Below, piece by piece: positions 1 to 8,831 of a stretch of 64,000 nucleotides of DNA. The translations under genes were made by a program, and so were the position numbers. The stretch comes from Nocardia stercoris (GTDB lineage: Bacteria > Actinomycetota > Actinomycetes > Mycobacteriales > Mycobacteriaceae). The notes under the pieces were generated by a model. That model made no database searches. It had not been told where the DNA came from and saw nothing but the letters and a program-made list of their open reading frames with translations. How positions within the stretch are numbered: position 1 is the stretch's first letter; every line of letters starts with the position of its first letter. Where the stretch lies: NCBI RefSeq assembly GCF_003696265.1, contig NZ_RFFH01000003.1, positions 496,001 to 560,000 of the forward strand. The letters are read 5' to 3'.

Positions 1-459
1 GGCGGACGAGGTGGGCACCGGAGGCGTGGTCGGACGCCCGTCGGGGCCCAGCCACACCGTCACGGCGTCGGAAGGGACAACACGCGGCGGCACGTCCACA
101 GTCGCTTGGGAGAGCCGGCCGTCCTGCGGCCACTGGACCTCGGCGCGATACTGCTGCCCGAGCCGGTCGAACCGATCGAGCGTGTTCCGTAGCTGCGGCA
201 GGCCGACCACGGTCGCTTCGACCGGCGACTTCTCGGCGTCCGCGGCACGCACCGCCGCGACCGCGTGCCCGTACTCCACGGTCCCGATCGCGCCGGCGAC
301 CGGGACCACGGCGGCCATGAGCGCCGCGGCCAGCATGTCGACCGAGGATCGGGCCCGGTCCGCGGGGCGCATCAACGGATTCCGGCGCATCGGGTGCAGC
401 CGCCACAGCCGCTGGGGTGCCGACCACGATCCGGTCGTCGGCAGGGTGTCTCGAATCAT
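1..459 (-). CDS. Rv1733c-like membrane protein, 3' end cut by window
   Basis: This is the N-terminal 153 residues of an actinobacterial integral membrane protein; the rest lies outside the window. Near residue 25 it has the phrase RRNPLMRPADRARSS, followed by a hydrophobic helix (about residues 38-60) and an extracellular-looking stretch with VPPRVVPSDAVTVW. This layout matches the Rv1733c family, whose mycobacterial member is a DosR-regulon antigen of unknown biochemical role. The ATG is 27 bp past the stop of the nitroreductase gene, so the two probably form one leftward operon. A second membrane segment expected at the C-terminus is not visible. The family assignment rests on remembered resemblance; the function is unknown. 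Confidence 0.7.
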   Translation of the reverse strand, partial: MIRDTLPTTGSWSAPQRLWRLHPMRRNPLMRPADRARSSVDMLAAALMAAVVPVAGAIGTVEYGHAVAAVRAADAEKSPVEATVVGLPQLRNTLDRFDRLGQQYRAEVQWPQDGRLSQATVDVPPRVVPSDAVTVWLGPDGRPTTPPVPTSSA

Positions 460-486
460 CGCGAATCGCCTGTCGGAGTGTGGTTG

Positions 487-1458
487 TCAGAGTTCGGAGA
501 CGACGTCGTCGAGTGGGCGGCGCGGTGTCTCGGGCAGCGCCTCGGCACTGGTCGCCGCATATCCGACGCGGATGATCAGCTGCGGGAAACCGCTGTCGTG
601 CAGCAGGTCCGAGCGGATCGCCGCCCGGGTGGCGGGCACCTCCAGCGGCTCGCTCAGCGGGCAGGTGGCCAGCCCTCGCGAGGTGGCCGCGAGCAGGATC
701 GCGCTGGCGGCCTCACCGGCCTGCAGTTGCGACCGGCGGTCGTCGGCGGAGGTACTGATCAGCATCATCCGTTCCGCCACCTCGAGGTCGGTGGTCACCG
801 CCTCCCGGGCCATCGGGTCGGAGAACGGACGCACGGTCGCGCCGGTGGAGACGACTGCACTGTGCGCCGGAACTCCGTACGCGGCCGCATGCCGGCCACT
901 CCAGTGCGCCAGCTCGATGCGGTAGGCGTCGTCGTCCCCGTGCTGCCGGGCGGCTATGTCGAAGGCCCGCAGCAACCGCACCTCCTCTTCGCCGGGCTCC
1001 ACTGCGCGGACCAGCGCGCCGTAGCCGGTACCGGCCTCGACCATCGCCGCGACGAAGCGGGACGGAACCTCCCAGGAGGTGTAGCGGCGCCGATCGCTGC
1101 GGCGCTGCCCTATGGCCTGCGCCAGCCGGATCGTCTGCTCGTCGGGGTCCGTAGGCCGGAATTCGACGGCGGCCAGATGGTCCGGATTCGCTGGGTCGGG
1201 CAGCCGGTGGATCGCGGTGCGCCAGCCGGACGCGGCCGCGGCGACGCGCAGATGATGCAGTGCCGCACCGCAACTGATAATCATGTCGCGCCCGTCAGGA
1301 TCAGTGTTCGGCAGCTGCCACCGAGGATCCACGTAGAGCTGAACCGTCCGTTCGCCGACGCGCCACAGCCAGGGCTGGCTGTTGTGTACCGACGGCGCTC
1401 GCACCGCCAGGGCGATCATCGCTCGAACGGTTCCGGGATCGGGCATGTTGTGCGCCAT
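487..1458 (-). CDS. acg: Acg-family nitroreductase-like protein (Rv2032/Rv3131 type)
   Basis: A 323-aa protein of the Acg family: nitroreductase-fold proteins with two fused half-domains that are thought to bind or sequester FMN and that, in mycobacteria, belong to the dormancy regulon. Visible hallmarks are RAPSVHNSQPWLWRV near the N-terminus, the central GQRRSDRR motif, and a C-terminal RRPLDDVV. The length matches the roughly 330-aa mycobacterial proteins. The start chosen is ATG in MAHNMPDPGTV; longer readings upstream run antisense to phosphoketolase and are rejected. It precedes the Rv1733c-like gene by 27 bp and is divergent from phosphoketolase, with two DosR-box-like sites between them. 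Enzymatic activity is uncertain, since family members often lack nitroreductase turnover. Confidence 0.85.
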   Translation of the reverse strand: MAHNMPDPGTVRAMIALAVRAPSVHNSQPWLWRVGERTVQLYVDPRWQLPNTDPDGRDMIISCGAALHHLRVAAAASGWRTAIHRLPDPANPDHLAAVEFRPTDPDEQTIRLAQAIGQRRSDRRRYTSWEVPSRFVAAMVEAGTGYGALVRAVEPGEEEVRLLRAFDIAARQHGDDDAYRIELAHWSGRHAAAYGVPAHSAVVSTGATVRPFSDPMAREAVTTDLEVAERMMLISTSADDRRSQLQAGEAASAILLAATSRGLATCPLSEPLEVPATRAAIRSDLLHDSGFPQLIIRVGYAATSAEALPETPRRPLDDVVSEL

Positions 1459-1540
1459 GGTCGGACTCTCCTTCGCCGTGCGGTGAGCACAGGGTGGTTC
1501 TCGGTCGGTCCAAGCGTCGCGCTGACGGTGGGTCCGCCCC

Positions 1541-1560
1541 CAGAGCCGAAAGACCCTCCT
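1541..1560 (-). promoter_or_regulatory. candidate DosR-type box upstream of acg
   Basis: On the minus strand this reads aggagggtctttcggctctg, a degenerate relative of the DosR/DevR palindrome (GGGAC-TWWA-GTCCC). It keeps the spaced GGG...TTTCGG arrangement seen at the better site upstream of devR. It lies 83 bp upstream of the acg start codon, a normal distance for an activator site. This is a pattern match by eye only. Confidence 0.35.
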
Positions 1561-1594
1561 GGACGGTCCGATAGTCGGCACCCGCACCCGGCAG

Positions 1595-1614
1595 GTCGGG
1601 ACTTCGGGCCCATA
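1595..1614 (+). promoter_or_regulatory. DosR-type box in the acg/xfp divergent region
   Basis: The sequence gtcgggacttcgggcccata matches 14 of 20 positions of the mycobacterial DosR consensus TTSGGGACTWWAGTCCCSAA by my count, including an intact GGGACTT and CCC. It is 97 bp upstream of the phosphoketolase ATG and 137 bp upstream of the divergent acg start, so it could serve either or both genes. The local presence of a DevR homologue supports the assignment. Confidence 0.6.
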
Positions 1615-1710
1615 AACCGGCGACCATCGGCGGCATCTCGCAACTCGCCCGCGGGCGTACGGTCGTCCTGAGGCATCCCACAGGTTCCCCGACAGCCGAG
1701 GAGACAGCCG

Positions 1711-4083
1711 ATGACCGAAATCCTGGCCGCGCCGCAGCTCAACGAGCCCGCCCTGAGCGATCTGGATGCGTGGTGGCGGGCGGCGAACTACCTGTCCGCC
1801 GGACAGATCTACCTGCTCGACAATCCGCTGCTCACCGAACCGCTGGCTCCCGAGCACATCAAACCCCGGCTCATCGGGCACTGGGGCAGCGTCCCCGGCA
1901 TCACACTGACCTACGCCCACCTCAACCGGATGATCCGCAGCCGGGCCCAGCGCACCCTGTTCGTCCTCGGACCGGGCCACGGCGCCGCCGGGCTCAACGC
2001 CGCGGCCTGGCTGGAGGGCACCTACTCCGAGCACCACCCGCAGGTCGGCCAGGACGTCGCCGGGATGCGAGAGTTGTTCCGGCAGTTCTCCTTTCCCGGC
2101 GGCGTACCCAGTCACGCCTCCCCGCACCTGCCCGGCTCGATCCACGAGGGCGGCGAACTGGGTTACTCGCTCGCCCACGCCACCGGCGCGGCCCTGGACA
2201 ACCCGGATCTGCTGGTGGCCTGCGTGATCGGTGACGGGGAGGCCGAAACCGGACCGCTGGCCACCAGCTGGCACGCGCCCTCGTTCCTCGACCCCGCGAC
2301 CGACGGCATCGTCCTGCCGATCCTGCACCTCAACGGCTACAAGATCGCCAATCCCACACTGCTGTCCCGCATCCCACGATCCGACCTGGACTCGCTACTC
2401 AGCGGGCACGGCTGGTGGCCGTTGCACGTCGAGGGTTCCGATCCGACCGCCGTGCACGAGCAGTTCGCCACCGTCCTCGATATCGCTATGGACCGGATCG
2501 CCGAGATCCGCACCGCGGCCCGCCGCGGCGTGTCGACCCCCGCGCTGCGGCTGCCGGCGATCGTGCTGGCAACGCCGAAGGGCTGGACCGGTCCCCGGTC
2601 GGTCGACGGGGTCCGGGTCGAGGGCACATTCCGCGCCCACCAGGTGCCGCTCGGCGGGGTCCGGGAGGACCCGGGCCATCTGGCACTGCTGGAGCAGTGG
2701 CTGCTGTCGTATCACCCGGGTGAGCTGTTCGGGCCCGACGGTGCGCCGGTAGCACGCTTGCGGGAGCAAGCTCCGGTCGGTGACCTGCGGATGAGCGCCG
2801 CCCCGATCGCCCACGGCCGCGAGCAGATCGACCTGCGGCTGCCGGCCGTGTCCGATTATGCGCTGCCAGTCGACGTGCCTGCGTCCTCGACCGGGGAAGC
2901 CACCCAGGTACTCGGTACCTACCTGCGCGACACCCTGGTCGCCAATCCCGCGAACATGCTGTTCTTCTCCCCCGACGAGCACCGCTCGAACCGGCTGGAC
3001 GCGGTCCTGGAAGTGACCGGCCGGCGCTGGCGGGAGGCCACGGTCGACGGCGACGATCGGCTCTCACCGACCGGTCGGGTGTTCGAGGTGCTGTCGGAGC
3101 ATCTGTGCCAGGGCTGGCTGGAGGGCTATCTGCTGACCGGCCGGCACGGGCTGTTCTCGAGTTACGAAGCGTTCACCCACATCGTGGACTCGATGGTCGT
3201 CCAGCACGCGAAATGGCTGGTCGCGGCAGCTGAATTCCCTTGGCGGGAAACGATTCCGAGCCTGAACTACCTCATCACCTCCCACGTGTGGCGCCAGGAC
3301 CACAACGGCGCCTCTCATCAAGACCCCGGCTTCATCGACCACGTGCTCAGCAAACGACCCGAAGTGGCACGCGTCTACCTGCCCCCGGACGCCAACTGCC
3401 TGCTGCACGTGATGGACCACTGCCTGCGCGGCCGCGGCCGCGTCAATGTCGTCGTCGCCGGGAAGCAACCGGCCCTGCAATACCTCGACGACGACCGGGC
3501 CCGCGACCACGTCGCCCGCGGTCTGGGCGTCTGGAGCTGGGCCGGAACCGGTGACACGGCCCCCGACATCGTGCTCGCCTGCGCCGGCGACGTACCCACC
3601 CAGGAGACCCTGGCCGCGGCGGCCCTGCTACGCGAGCTGGTCCCCGGCCTGCACGTGCGCGTGGTGAACGTCGTCGACCTGACTCGCCTGTTCTCGCCGG
3701 ACCGGCATCCGCATGGAATTCCCGACAGCGACTACGCGGCGATGTTCGGCCCGAGCCCGGTGCTGTTCGCGTTCCACGGCTATCCGTGGCTGATCCACCA
3801 GCTCACCTACCGGCGCCCCTACCACCACATGCTGCACGTGCGGGGCTTCCGGGACAACGGCACCACCACCACGCCGTTCGACATGTGCGCCCTCAACGGC
3901 ATCGACCGTTATCAGCTCGCCATGGCGGCCGTCGAACTGGTGCCCCGGCTCACCGGCCGGGCCGCTCCCCTGCTGGCGACACTCGCCGAACGGCTCGACA
4001 CAGCACTGGCCTACACCCGCCGGACCGGCGAGGACCTGCCCGAGATCACCGGCTGGACCTGGCCCGGCCCCGCCGAACCCTGA
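1711..4083 (+). CDS. xfp: xylulose-5-phosphate/fructose-6-phosphate phosphoketolase
   Basis: A 790-aa thiamine-diphosphate enzyme that splits xylulose 5-phosphate (and often fructose 6-phosphate) with phosphate to give acetyl phosphate and an aldose phosphate. It is cytosolic central carbon metabolism, able to feed substrate-level ATP formation through acetate kinase. Hallmarks include the N-terminal WRAANYLSAGQIYL and GHWGSVPG stretches, the phosphoketolase signature EGGELGYSLAHA, the ThDP-site GDGEAETGPLATSWH, SHVWRQDHNG, and a C-terminal RGFRDNGTTTTPFDM. The length is full for the family. ATG follows a GAGGAG ribosome site. It is immediately followed by a GyrI-like/DUF302 gene and preceded by a DosR-type box, which suggests induction under low oxygen. 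Confidence 0.95.
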   Translation: MTEILAAPQLNEPALSDLDAWWRAANYLSAGQIYLLDNPLLTEPLAPEHIKPRLIGHWGSVPGITLTYAHLNRMIRSRAQRTLFVLGPGHGAAGLNAAAWLEGTYSEHHPQVGQDVAGMRELFRQFSFPGGVPSHASPHLPGSIHEGGELGYSLAHATGAALDNPDLLVACVIGDGEAETGPLATSWHAPSFLDPATDGIVLPILHLNGYKIANPTLLSRIPRSDLDSLLSGHGWWPLHVEGSDPTAVHEQFATVLDIAMDRIAEIRTAARRGVSTPALRLPAIVLATPKGWTGPRSVDGVRVEGTFRAHQVPLGGVREDPGHLALLEQWLLSYHPGELFGPDGAPVARLREQAPVGDLRMSAAPIAHGREQIDLRLPAVSDYALPVDVPASSTGEATQVLGTYLRDTLVANPANMLFFSPDEHRSNRLDAVLEVTGRRWREATVDGDDRLSPTGRVFEVLSEHLCQGWLEGYLLTGRHGLFSSYEAFTHIVDSMVVQHAKWLVAAAEFPWRETIPSLNYLITSHVWRQDHNGASHQDPGFIDHVLSKRPEVARVYLPPDANCLLHVMDHCLRGRGRVNVVVAGKQPALQYLDDDRARDHVARGLGVWSWAGTGDTAPDIVLACAGDVPTQETLAAAALLRELVPGLHVRVVNVVDLTRLFSPDRHPHGIPDSDYAAMFGPSPVLFAFHGYPWLIHQLTYRRPYHHMLHVRGFRDNGTTTTPFDMCALNGIDRYQLAMAAVELVPRLTGRAAPLLATLAERLDTALAYTRRTGEDLPEITGWTWPGPAEP

Positions 4084-4128
4084 CCACACGGTCGCGCGCT
4101 CGTGCGCGATCCAGACGAAGGAGCCGTC

Positions 4129-5049
4129 GTGCGAACCGAATACCCGGTTACCGTCTGCGAATCCGGTCCCCACGCCGCGCTGCGGATCTCGCGCCCGGTG
4201 CGCGGCGACCGGCTCGGCCTCGACATCGCGTGCGGGATGCGCGAACTGGAGGCGCTGATCCAGGAATCGGGGCTGACTGCCCGCGGGCCGGCCACCACGA
4301 CGGCGGGTGAACACATCCCACATACCGGCGCGGAGATGGTCCAGTTCGATGTGCCGCTCGAACTGGCACCCCGGCTGGGACCTCGAACCGCCGCCGAGGT
4401 CGTCGTCGTTCCGGGCACCCTGGTCGCGCGTACGGTGCACCGGGGCGGCTACCACGGACTGGGTGCCGCCTACCGGGCGCTGTGGGAATGGCTGCGGGAC
4501 TCCGGTTTCCACCCGGTGGGTCCGCCGGTCCAGGCGTATCTCGTCGGCCCCGACGAGGTGGTCGATCCCACCCAGCTGCTCACCGAGATCCGGCTGCCGG
4601 TCGAGCGGGTGCGCGCACTGCGGGTCCTGGCGCCCGGCCCCCACGACCGAGTCGTGGCGGCGACCGAAACGGCGCTGCGCCGCCAGGGTTTCCGGATCCT
4701 GGCGCGAACCGAGCTCGACGGCCTACGGGCGCCCGGCAGCGAACGCCGAACGTTGCTGACCGCCTGTCATTCCCGGCTCGCCGACCGGACATCCGACACC
4801 GGTCCGAAGGCGCCGTCCCCGGTCCTACCGTGCCTTCTCGTCCTCCGGGAGAGCCCGTCGGGCGGCACGGAGGTCGCCGCGGCGGACCCCGGCGACTCGA
4901 TCGCCGATGTAGTCGACGCTGATCTCACGGCATATGCCGAATACGCGCATCACCTGCTGGCCGCCGCCCTCGCCGAGGTGTCGGCCGAATATCGGACCGC
5001 CGCAGGCGTGGACGCCGATCGACCCTTCCCGTCCCCTGCGCCCTCGTAA
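4129..5049 (+). CDS. GyrI-like effector-binding domain fused to DUF302-like domain
   Basis: About 306 aa. The first 150 residues look like the GyrI-like (AraC effector-binding) small-molecule fold, with the duplicated pattern PGTLVARTVHRGGYHGLGAA, then W-L-R-D-S-G and a PVQAYLV strand typical of that fold. The second half (LAPGPHDRVVAATETALRRQGF...) resembles DUF302, a small alpha-beta domain often linked to redox stress. No DNA-binding helix-turn-helix is present, so this is a stand-alone sensor or binding protein. I place the start at GTG 4129, preceded by GAAGGAG at good spacing, rather than the GTG 27 bases earlier. It starts 45 bp after xfp and probably shares its transcript. Ligand unknown. 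Confidence 0.7.
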   Translation: MRTEYPVTVCESGPHAALRISRPVRGDRLGLDIACGMRELEALIQESGLTARGPATTTAGEHIPHTGAEMVQFDVPLELAPRLGPRTAAEVVVVPGTLVARTVHRGGYHGLGAAYRALWEWLRDSGFHPVGPPVQAYLVGPDEVVDPTQLLTEIRLPVERVRALRVLAPGPHDRVVAATETALRRQGFRILARTELDGLRAPGSERRTLLTACHSRLADRTSDTGPKAPSPVLPCLLVLRESPSGGTEVAAADPGDSIADVVDADLTAYAEYAHHLLAAALAEVSAEYRTAAGVDADRPFPSPAPS

Positions 5050-5410
5050 CCCGCCGCAACCCCGCAATCGAAACCCCTTGCAGCAGAACCCCAGTCGGTT
5101 CGGCGGTGGCCGCCAGTCGTTCTGCTCGTTTTCGTCCTGATCGCAGCGTCGGCCGGTCCCACTGCCGGCCGAACTCGTGGTGCTCGCCGCGAGGATCGCG
5201 GGCCCTGTCGGGCTACGACCACGCCTGTAAGAGGATCGTCTTCGCTGCCTTGTCCGATGCGGCCCAGCGGGCGATCGGATCCGGTGCGAGAACGGGCCAC
5301 AGGACCCCCACACAGGTGACCGAGGACCCACTCGAGCGGGAGGCCCGGACGAGCACGCTCTAACCACGACCCGCGCCACCCCGCGCGGTCGACCGAGCCA
5401 GGAGAAGATC
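5050..5410. other. gene-free spacer
   Basis: About 360 bases between the GyrI-like gene and the ABC exporter. Short open frames exist, but their codon use does not look coding and I recognise no protein in them. A promoter for the ABC operon is expected here, but I see no convincing boxes. Confidence 0.5.
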
Positions 5411-6322
5411 ATGCCGCCCCTCATCGACATCCGGGACCTGCACAAGAATTTCGGTCGTGTCCACGCGCTCGACGGCCTCGACCTCACCGTCGGCGCGGGC
5501 GAGATCCATGGCTTCCTCGGACCGAACGGCGCCGGCAAGTCGACGACCCTGCGCATCCTGCTGGGCCTGGTCCGCGCGAGCTCGGGGACCGTGCGGCTGT
5601 TCGGTGCCGACCCGTGGACCGACGCGGTGCGGCTGCATCGCCGAATCGGTTACGTCCCAGGCGATGTCGCGCTGTGGTCCACGCTCACCGGCGGCGAGAC
5701 CATCGACCTGCTGGCCCGCATGCGCGGCGGCGTCGACGAGCGCCGCCGGGCCGAGCTGATCGAGCGCTTCGAACTGGACCCACACAAGAAGGTGCGCTCG
5801 TACTCGAAGGGGAACCGGCAGAAGGTCGCGCTCATCGCGGGCCTGGCCACGCGCGCCGAACTGCTGCTCCTGGACGAACCCACCGCCGGCCTGGATCCGT
5901 TGATGGAACAGAACTTCCGCGCCTGCGTGCGGGAGGCGTCCCGGGCGGGCACCGCCGTCCTGCTGTCCAGCCACATCCTGTCCGAGGTCGAGGCACTGTG
6001 CGAGAGCGTGACCATCATCCGCGCCGGCCGCACCGTCGACAGCGGACGCATCGAGCAGATGCGGCACCTGTCGCGCACCACCATCACCGCCGAGATGATC
6101 GGTGACCCAGGTGATCTCAGCGTCCTGCCGGGTGTCGACAATGTCGAATTCGACGGCAGCACCCTGCGCTGCCAGGTCGACAGCGCGCACCTGGGCACAC
6201 TCGTCCGCCGACTCGGCGACGCCGGCCTGCGCAATCTGGTCAGCGCACCGCCCACCCTGGAAGACCTGTTCCTGCGCCACTATCGCGCCACCGGCGACGG
6301 GACCGGGCGGGTGGCGGCATGA
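5411..6322 (+). CDS. ABC exporter ATP-binding protein (DrrA/CcmA type)
   Basis: A 303-aa nucleotide-binding subunit of an export-type ABC transporter. The Walker A motif GPNGAGKST lies near residue 38, the signature region is a variant [11 protein letters not shown] near 133, and Walker [14 protein letters not shown] follows near 152, then the switch histidine in LLSSHIL. The C-terminal 90 residues resemble the regulatory tail of DrrA-like drug and lipid exporters. The start codon follows CAGGAGAAG. Its stop overlaps the permease ATG (ATGA), so the pair is translationally coupled. Substrate unknown; the mycobacterial and Streptomyces relatives export antibiotics or lipids. Confidence 0.9.
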   Translation: MPPLIDIRDLHKNFGRVHALDGLDLTVGAGEIHGFLGPNGAGKSTTLRILLGLVRASSGTVRLFGADPWTDAVRLHRRIGYVPGDVALWSTLTGGETIDLLARMRGGVDERRRAELIERFELDPHKKVRSYSKGNRQKVALIAGLATRAELLLLDEPTAGLDPLMEQNFRACVREASRAGTAVLLSSHILSEVEALCESVTIIRAGRTVDSGRIEQMRHLSRTTITAEMIGDPGDLSVLPGVDNVEFDGSTLRCQVDSAHLGTLVRRLGDAGLRNLVSAPPTLEDLFLRHYRATGDGTGRVAA

Positions 6323-7962
6323 TCACCGCGGCACCGGCCCGGCCGGTACATTCCCTCTCACTCCCGCGTCCGCGGTTCGACGAGTTCACCGGCGTCGCAC
6401 GCACTTCGCGGCTGATCCTGCGCCGCGATCGCGTCATCCTGCCGCTGTGGGTGACGACCTTCGCGATCCTGTTGCCGATCACCTATGCCGGCAGTATCCG
6501 CGCCGTCTACCGCACCGACGCCGACCTGGCCTCGTTCGCGCTGGCCACCAACGCCAACCATGCCGAAGTCGCGCTCTACGGCCCGGTCTATCTGGCCACC
6601 CTGGGCGCGGTCACCATCTGGAAGGCCCAGATCCTCAACGCGATTCTGGCTGTCGCCGTGGTGCTCACCGTCATCCGTCACACCCGCACGGAAGAGGAAG
6701 CCGGCCGGTCCGAACTGCTCGGGGCGGGCACGATCGGGCGGTACGCGGGCCTCACCTCGGCGGTTCTCGTCGCGTCGGCGGCGTCGGTACTGTCCGGTCT
6801 GGGTTTCACCGTCCTGCTGCGTGGCTACGACCTGCCGGCGGCCGGATCCGTCGCGTTCGGGCTCGGCCTGGCGTCGACCGGGATCCTCTTCGCCGCGGTC
6901 GCCGCGGTCTGCGCTCAGCTCAGTGCCAGTGCGCGGACCGCCCGGGGGCTGGCACTCGGCGTGGTCGGCGCGGCGTTCGCCGTGCGCGCGGTGGGCGATC
7001 TCGGCAGCGGCACCCTGTCCTGGTTCTCGCCGTTGGGCTGGCCGATCCTGATGCGCCCCTATGCCGGTGAGCGGTGGTGGGTGCCGATCCTGCCGCTGGC
7101 CGCCACCGTCGCCGTGCTGGCGGTCGCGGCCGCCCTGGCCGCGCACCGCGATCTCGGTGGCGGCATGATCGCCGAGCGGGCCGGTGCCGCGCGCGCCGGT
7201 CGTACCGTGTCCGGGCCGTTCGGGCTGGCCTGGCACCTGCACCGGGTCGCGCTGATGGCGTGGATCGTCGGGCTGGCTCTGTACGGCGTGCTGTTCGGCA
7301 GCTCGGTGACCAGTGTCAGCGGCCAGATGGGCAGCAATGAGGGGTTCCAGAAGTACATCGAACGCCTGGGCGGCGCCGCGGCTCTCGACGATACGGTCGT
7401 CGGCCTCGCGCTGGGCATTCTGGCCATGATGATCTCCGGCTACGCGGTGTCGGCGGTGCTGCGGCTGCACACCGAGGAGACCGAACAGCGGGCCGAAGCC
7501 GTGCTCGCCGGGAGTATCGGTCGGATCCGCTGGGCCGCAACCCATCTGCTGTTCGCCTTCGGTGGCCCGGCGGTCGCGATGCTGGCGGCCGGGCTGACCG
7601 CTGGACTCACCTACGGTGCCGCGGTGCACGATTTCCATCGCACTGTGCCGGCATGCCTCGCCGGTGCGGCAGTGCAGCTGCCCGCGGTGTGGTTCACCGC
7701 CGCGGTGACCGTCGCGTTGGTCGGCGCGGCGCCCCGGATCGCATCGGCCGCCTGGGCGGTCTATACCGGCTTCCTGCTGGTGTACATCCTGGGCGCGACG
7801 ACCTGGTTCCCGCGCTGGGCGCGCGATCTCGAGCCGTTCGGCCGACTGCCGAAGCTGCCCGGCGGGCATTTCACCGCGACCGCGGTGGCGTGGGAGCTCG
7901 GCCTGGCCGCGGTCCTCACCGGTGCCGGTCTGGTCGCGTTTCGGAGGCGCGACCTGGGCTGA
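6319..7962 (+). CDS. ABC exporter permease, large two-part membrane protein
   Basis: A 547-aa multispanning membrane protein, about twice the size of a typical six-helix permease. It has two similar halves that each start with an amphipathic region and several hydrophobic helices (first half about 20-270, second about 290-545). This form is known from tetronasin-type exporters of actinomycetes. A conserved [16 protein letters not shown] opens the first half, and both halves carry a [13 protein letters not shown] or [12 protein letters not shown] element near the coupling helix. It overlaps the ATPase gene by 4 bases and should form the transporter with it. Substrate unknown. Confidence 0.85.
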   Translation: MITAAPARPVHSLSLPRPRFDEFTGVARTSRLILRRDRVILPLWVTTFAILLPITYAGSIRAVYRTDADLASFALATNANHAEVALYGPVYLATLGAVTIWKAQILNAILAVAVVLTVIRHTRTEEEAGRSELLGAGTIGRYAGLTSAVLVASAASVLSGLGFTVLLRGYDLPAAGSVAFGLGLASTGILFAAVAAVCAQLSASARTARGLALGVVGAAFAVRAVGDLGSGTLSWFSPLGWPILMRPYAGERWWVPILPLAATVAVLAVAAALAAHRDLGGGMIAERAGAARAGRTVSGPFGLAWHLHRVALMAWIVGLALYGVLFGSSVTSVSGQMGSNEGFQKYIERLGGAAALDDTVVGLALGILAMMISGYAVSAVLRLHTEETEQRAEAVLAGSIGRIRWAATHLLFAFGGPAVAMLAAGLTAGLTYGAAVHDFHRTVPACLAGAAVQLPAVWFTAAVTVALVGAAPRIASAAWAVYTGFLLVYILGATTWFPRWARDLEPFGRLPKLPGGHFTATAVAWELGLAAVLTGAGLVAFRRRDLG

Positions 7963-7982
7963 GCCGAGCGTGCACCCGCAAG

Positions 7983-8002
7983 TTGGGGACTTTCGTCCAT
8001 AT
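7983..8002 (+). promoter_or_regulatory. DosR-type box upstream of devR
   Basis: The sequence ttggggactttcgtccatat matches 16 of 20 positions of the DosR consensus by my count, with all 11 of the left arm and spacer matching. It sits 81 bp before the devR start codon, in a gap free of genes. In mycobacteria devR is autoregulated through such sites, so autoregulation is the simplest reading here. Confidence 0.75.
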
Positions 8003-8063
8003 ACCCCGTCGCACACGCCGGGATATGTTGACCAGTGTCACAACGAGCGGATAGGACGCGCCC

Positions 8064-8711
8064 ATGACCACGGTATTTCTGGTGGACGACCACGAGATCG
8101 TTCGTCGCGGGCTCACGGATCTGCTCAACAGCGACCCCGAGCTCACCGTCATCGGCGAGGCCGGCGATGTGGGCCAGGCGCTGGCCCGCATCCCGGCGCT
8201 GCGTCCCGATGTCGCGGTGCTGGATGTCCGTCTCCCCGACGGGAACGGCATCGAGCTGTGCCGAGAGCTGCTGTCCCACCACGACGGGCTGCGCTGCCTC
8301 ATCCTGACCTCCTTCACCGACGAGCAGGCCATGCTCGACGCCATCCTGGCCGGGGCCAGCGGCTATGTCGTCAAGGACATCAAGGGCATGGAGCTGGCCT
8401 CCGCGATCAAGGAGGTGGGCGCCGGCCGGTCGCTGCTGGACAATCGCGCGGCCGCCGCCCTGATGGACCGGTTGCGCCGCAGCACCGAACCCGACGGCCC
8501 GCTGGCCACCCTGACCGAGCAGGAGCGCAAGCTGCTCGACCTGCTCGGCGAGGGCCTGACCAACCGGCAGATCGCCGAACGGATGTTCCTGGCCGAGAAG
8601 ACAGTGAAGAACTACGTGTCCCGGTTGCTGGCCAAGCTCGGCATGGAACGCCGGACACAAGCGGCGGTCCTCGCGTCCAAGCTGCACGACAAGGCCGCTC
8701 GGCCCGCCTGA
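8064..8711 (+). CDS. devR: DevR/DosR-like NarL-family response regulator
   Basis: A 215-aa two-component regulator with an N-terminal receiver domain (1-120) and a C-terminal LuxR-type helix-turn-helix (145-208). It closely follows mycobacterial DevR: the phospho-acceptor Asp54 in [12 protein letters not shown], Thr82 and Lys104 (GYVVKDIKG) all fall at the DevR positions, and the DNA-binding half has [20 protein letters not shown] then [14 protein letters not shown]. In mycobacteria DevR turns on the hypoxia, nitric oxide and dormancy regulon when phosphorylated by DevS or DosT. A DosR-type box precedes the gene. No sensor kinase follows; the next gene is a P-type ATPase, so the cognate kinase must be elsewhere. 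Confidence 0.93.
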   Translation: MTTVFLVDDHEIVRRGLTDLLNSDPELTVIGEAGDVGQALARIPALRPDVAVLDVRLPDGNGIELCRELLSHHDGLRCLILTSFTDEQAMLDAILAGASGYVVKDIKGMELASAIKEVGAGRSLLDNRAAAALMDRLRRSTEPDGPLATLTEQERKLLDLLGEGLTNRQIAERMFLAEKTVKNYVSRLLAKLGMERRTQAAVLASKLHDKAARPA

Positions 8712-8771
8712 CTGCGTGGCGGGCACAGCCGCGCCGCCGTTCCTCCCAGTCCGCGCTTCGGGGCTTTTCTT

Positions 8772-8803
8772 CGGGATCGAGGGACGTTCGACCCTCGATC
8801 CCG
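8772..8803 (+). terminator. 12-bp perfect inverted repeat between devR and the P-type ATPase gene
   Basis: Arms cgggatcgaggg and ccctcgatcccg pair perfectly around an 8-base loop. The hairpin begins 60 bases after the devR stop and ends 28 bases before the ATPase start. No T-run follows, as is common for actinomycete terminators. The centre, gggacgttcgaccc, also resembles a DosR half-site pair, so the repeat could instead, or also, be a regulator site for the ATPase gene. Confidence 0.55.
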
Positions 8804-8831
8804 CTGCCGGACCAGGCGCAGAATTCGGACT

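Noticed and set aside
487..2328. A 613-codon minus-strand reading extending acg through the start of phosphoketolase
   Set aside because: The extra N-terminal part is antisense to xfp and has no coherent protein character; the MAHNMPDPG start fits the family.
5106..5363. An 85-codon frame between the GyrI-like and ABC genes
   Set aside because: Poor codon bias, no ribosome site and no recognisable motif.
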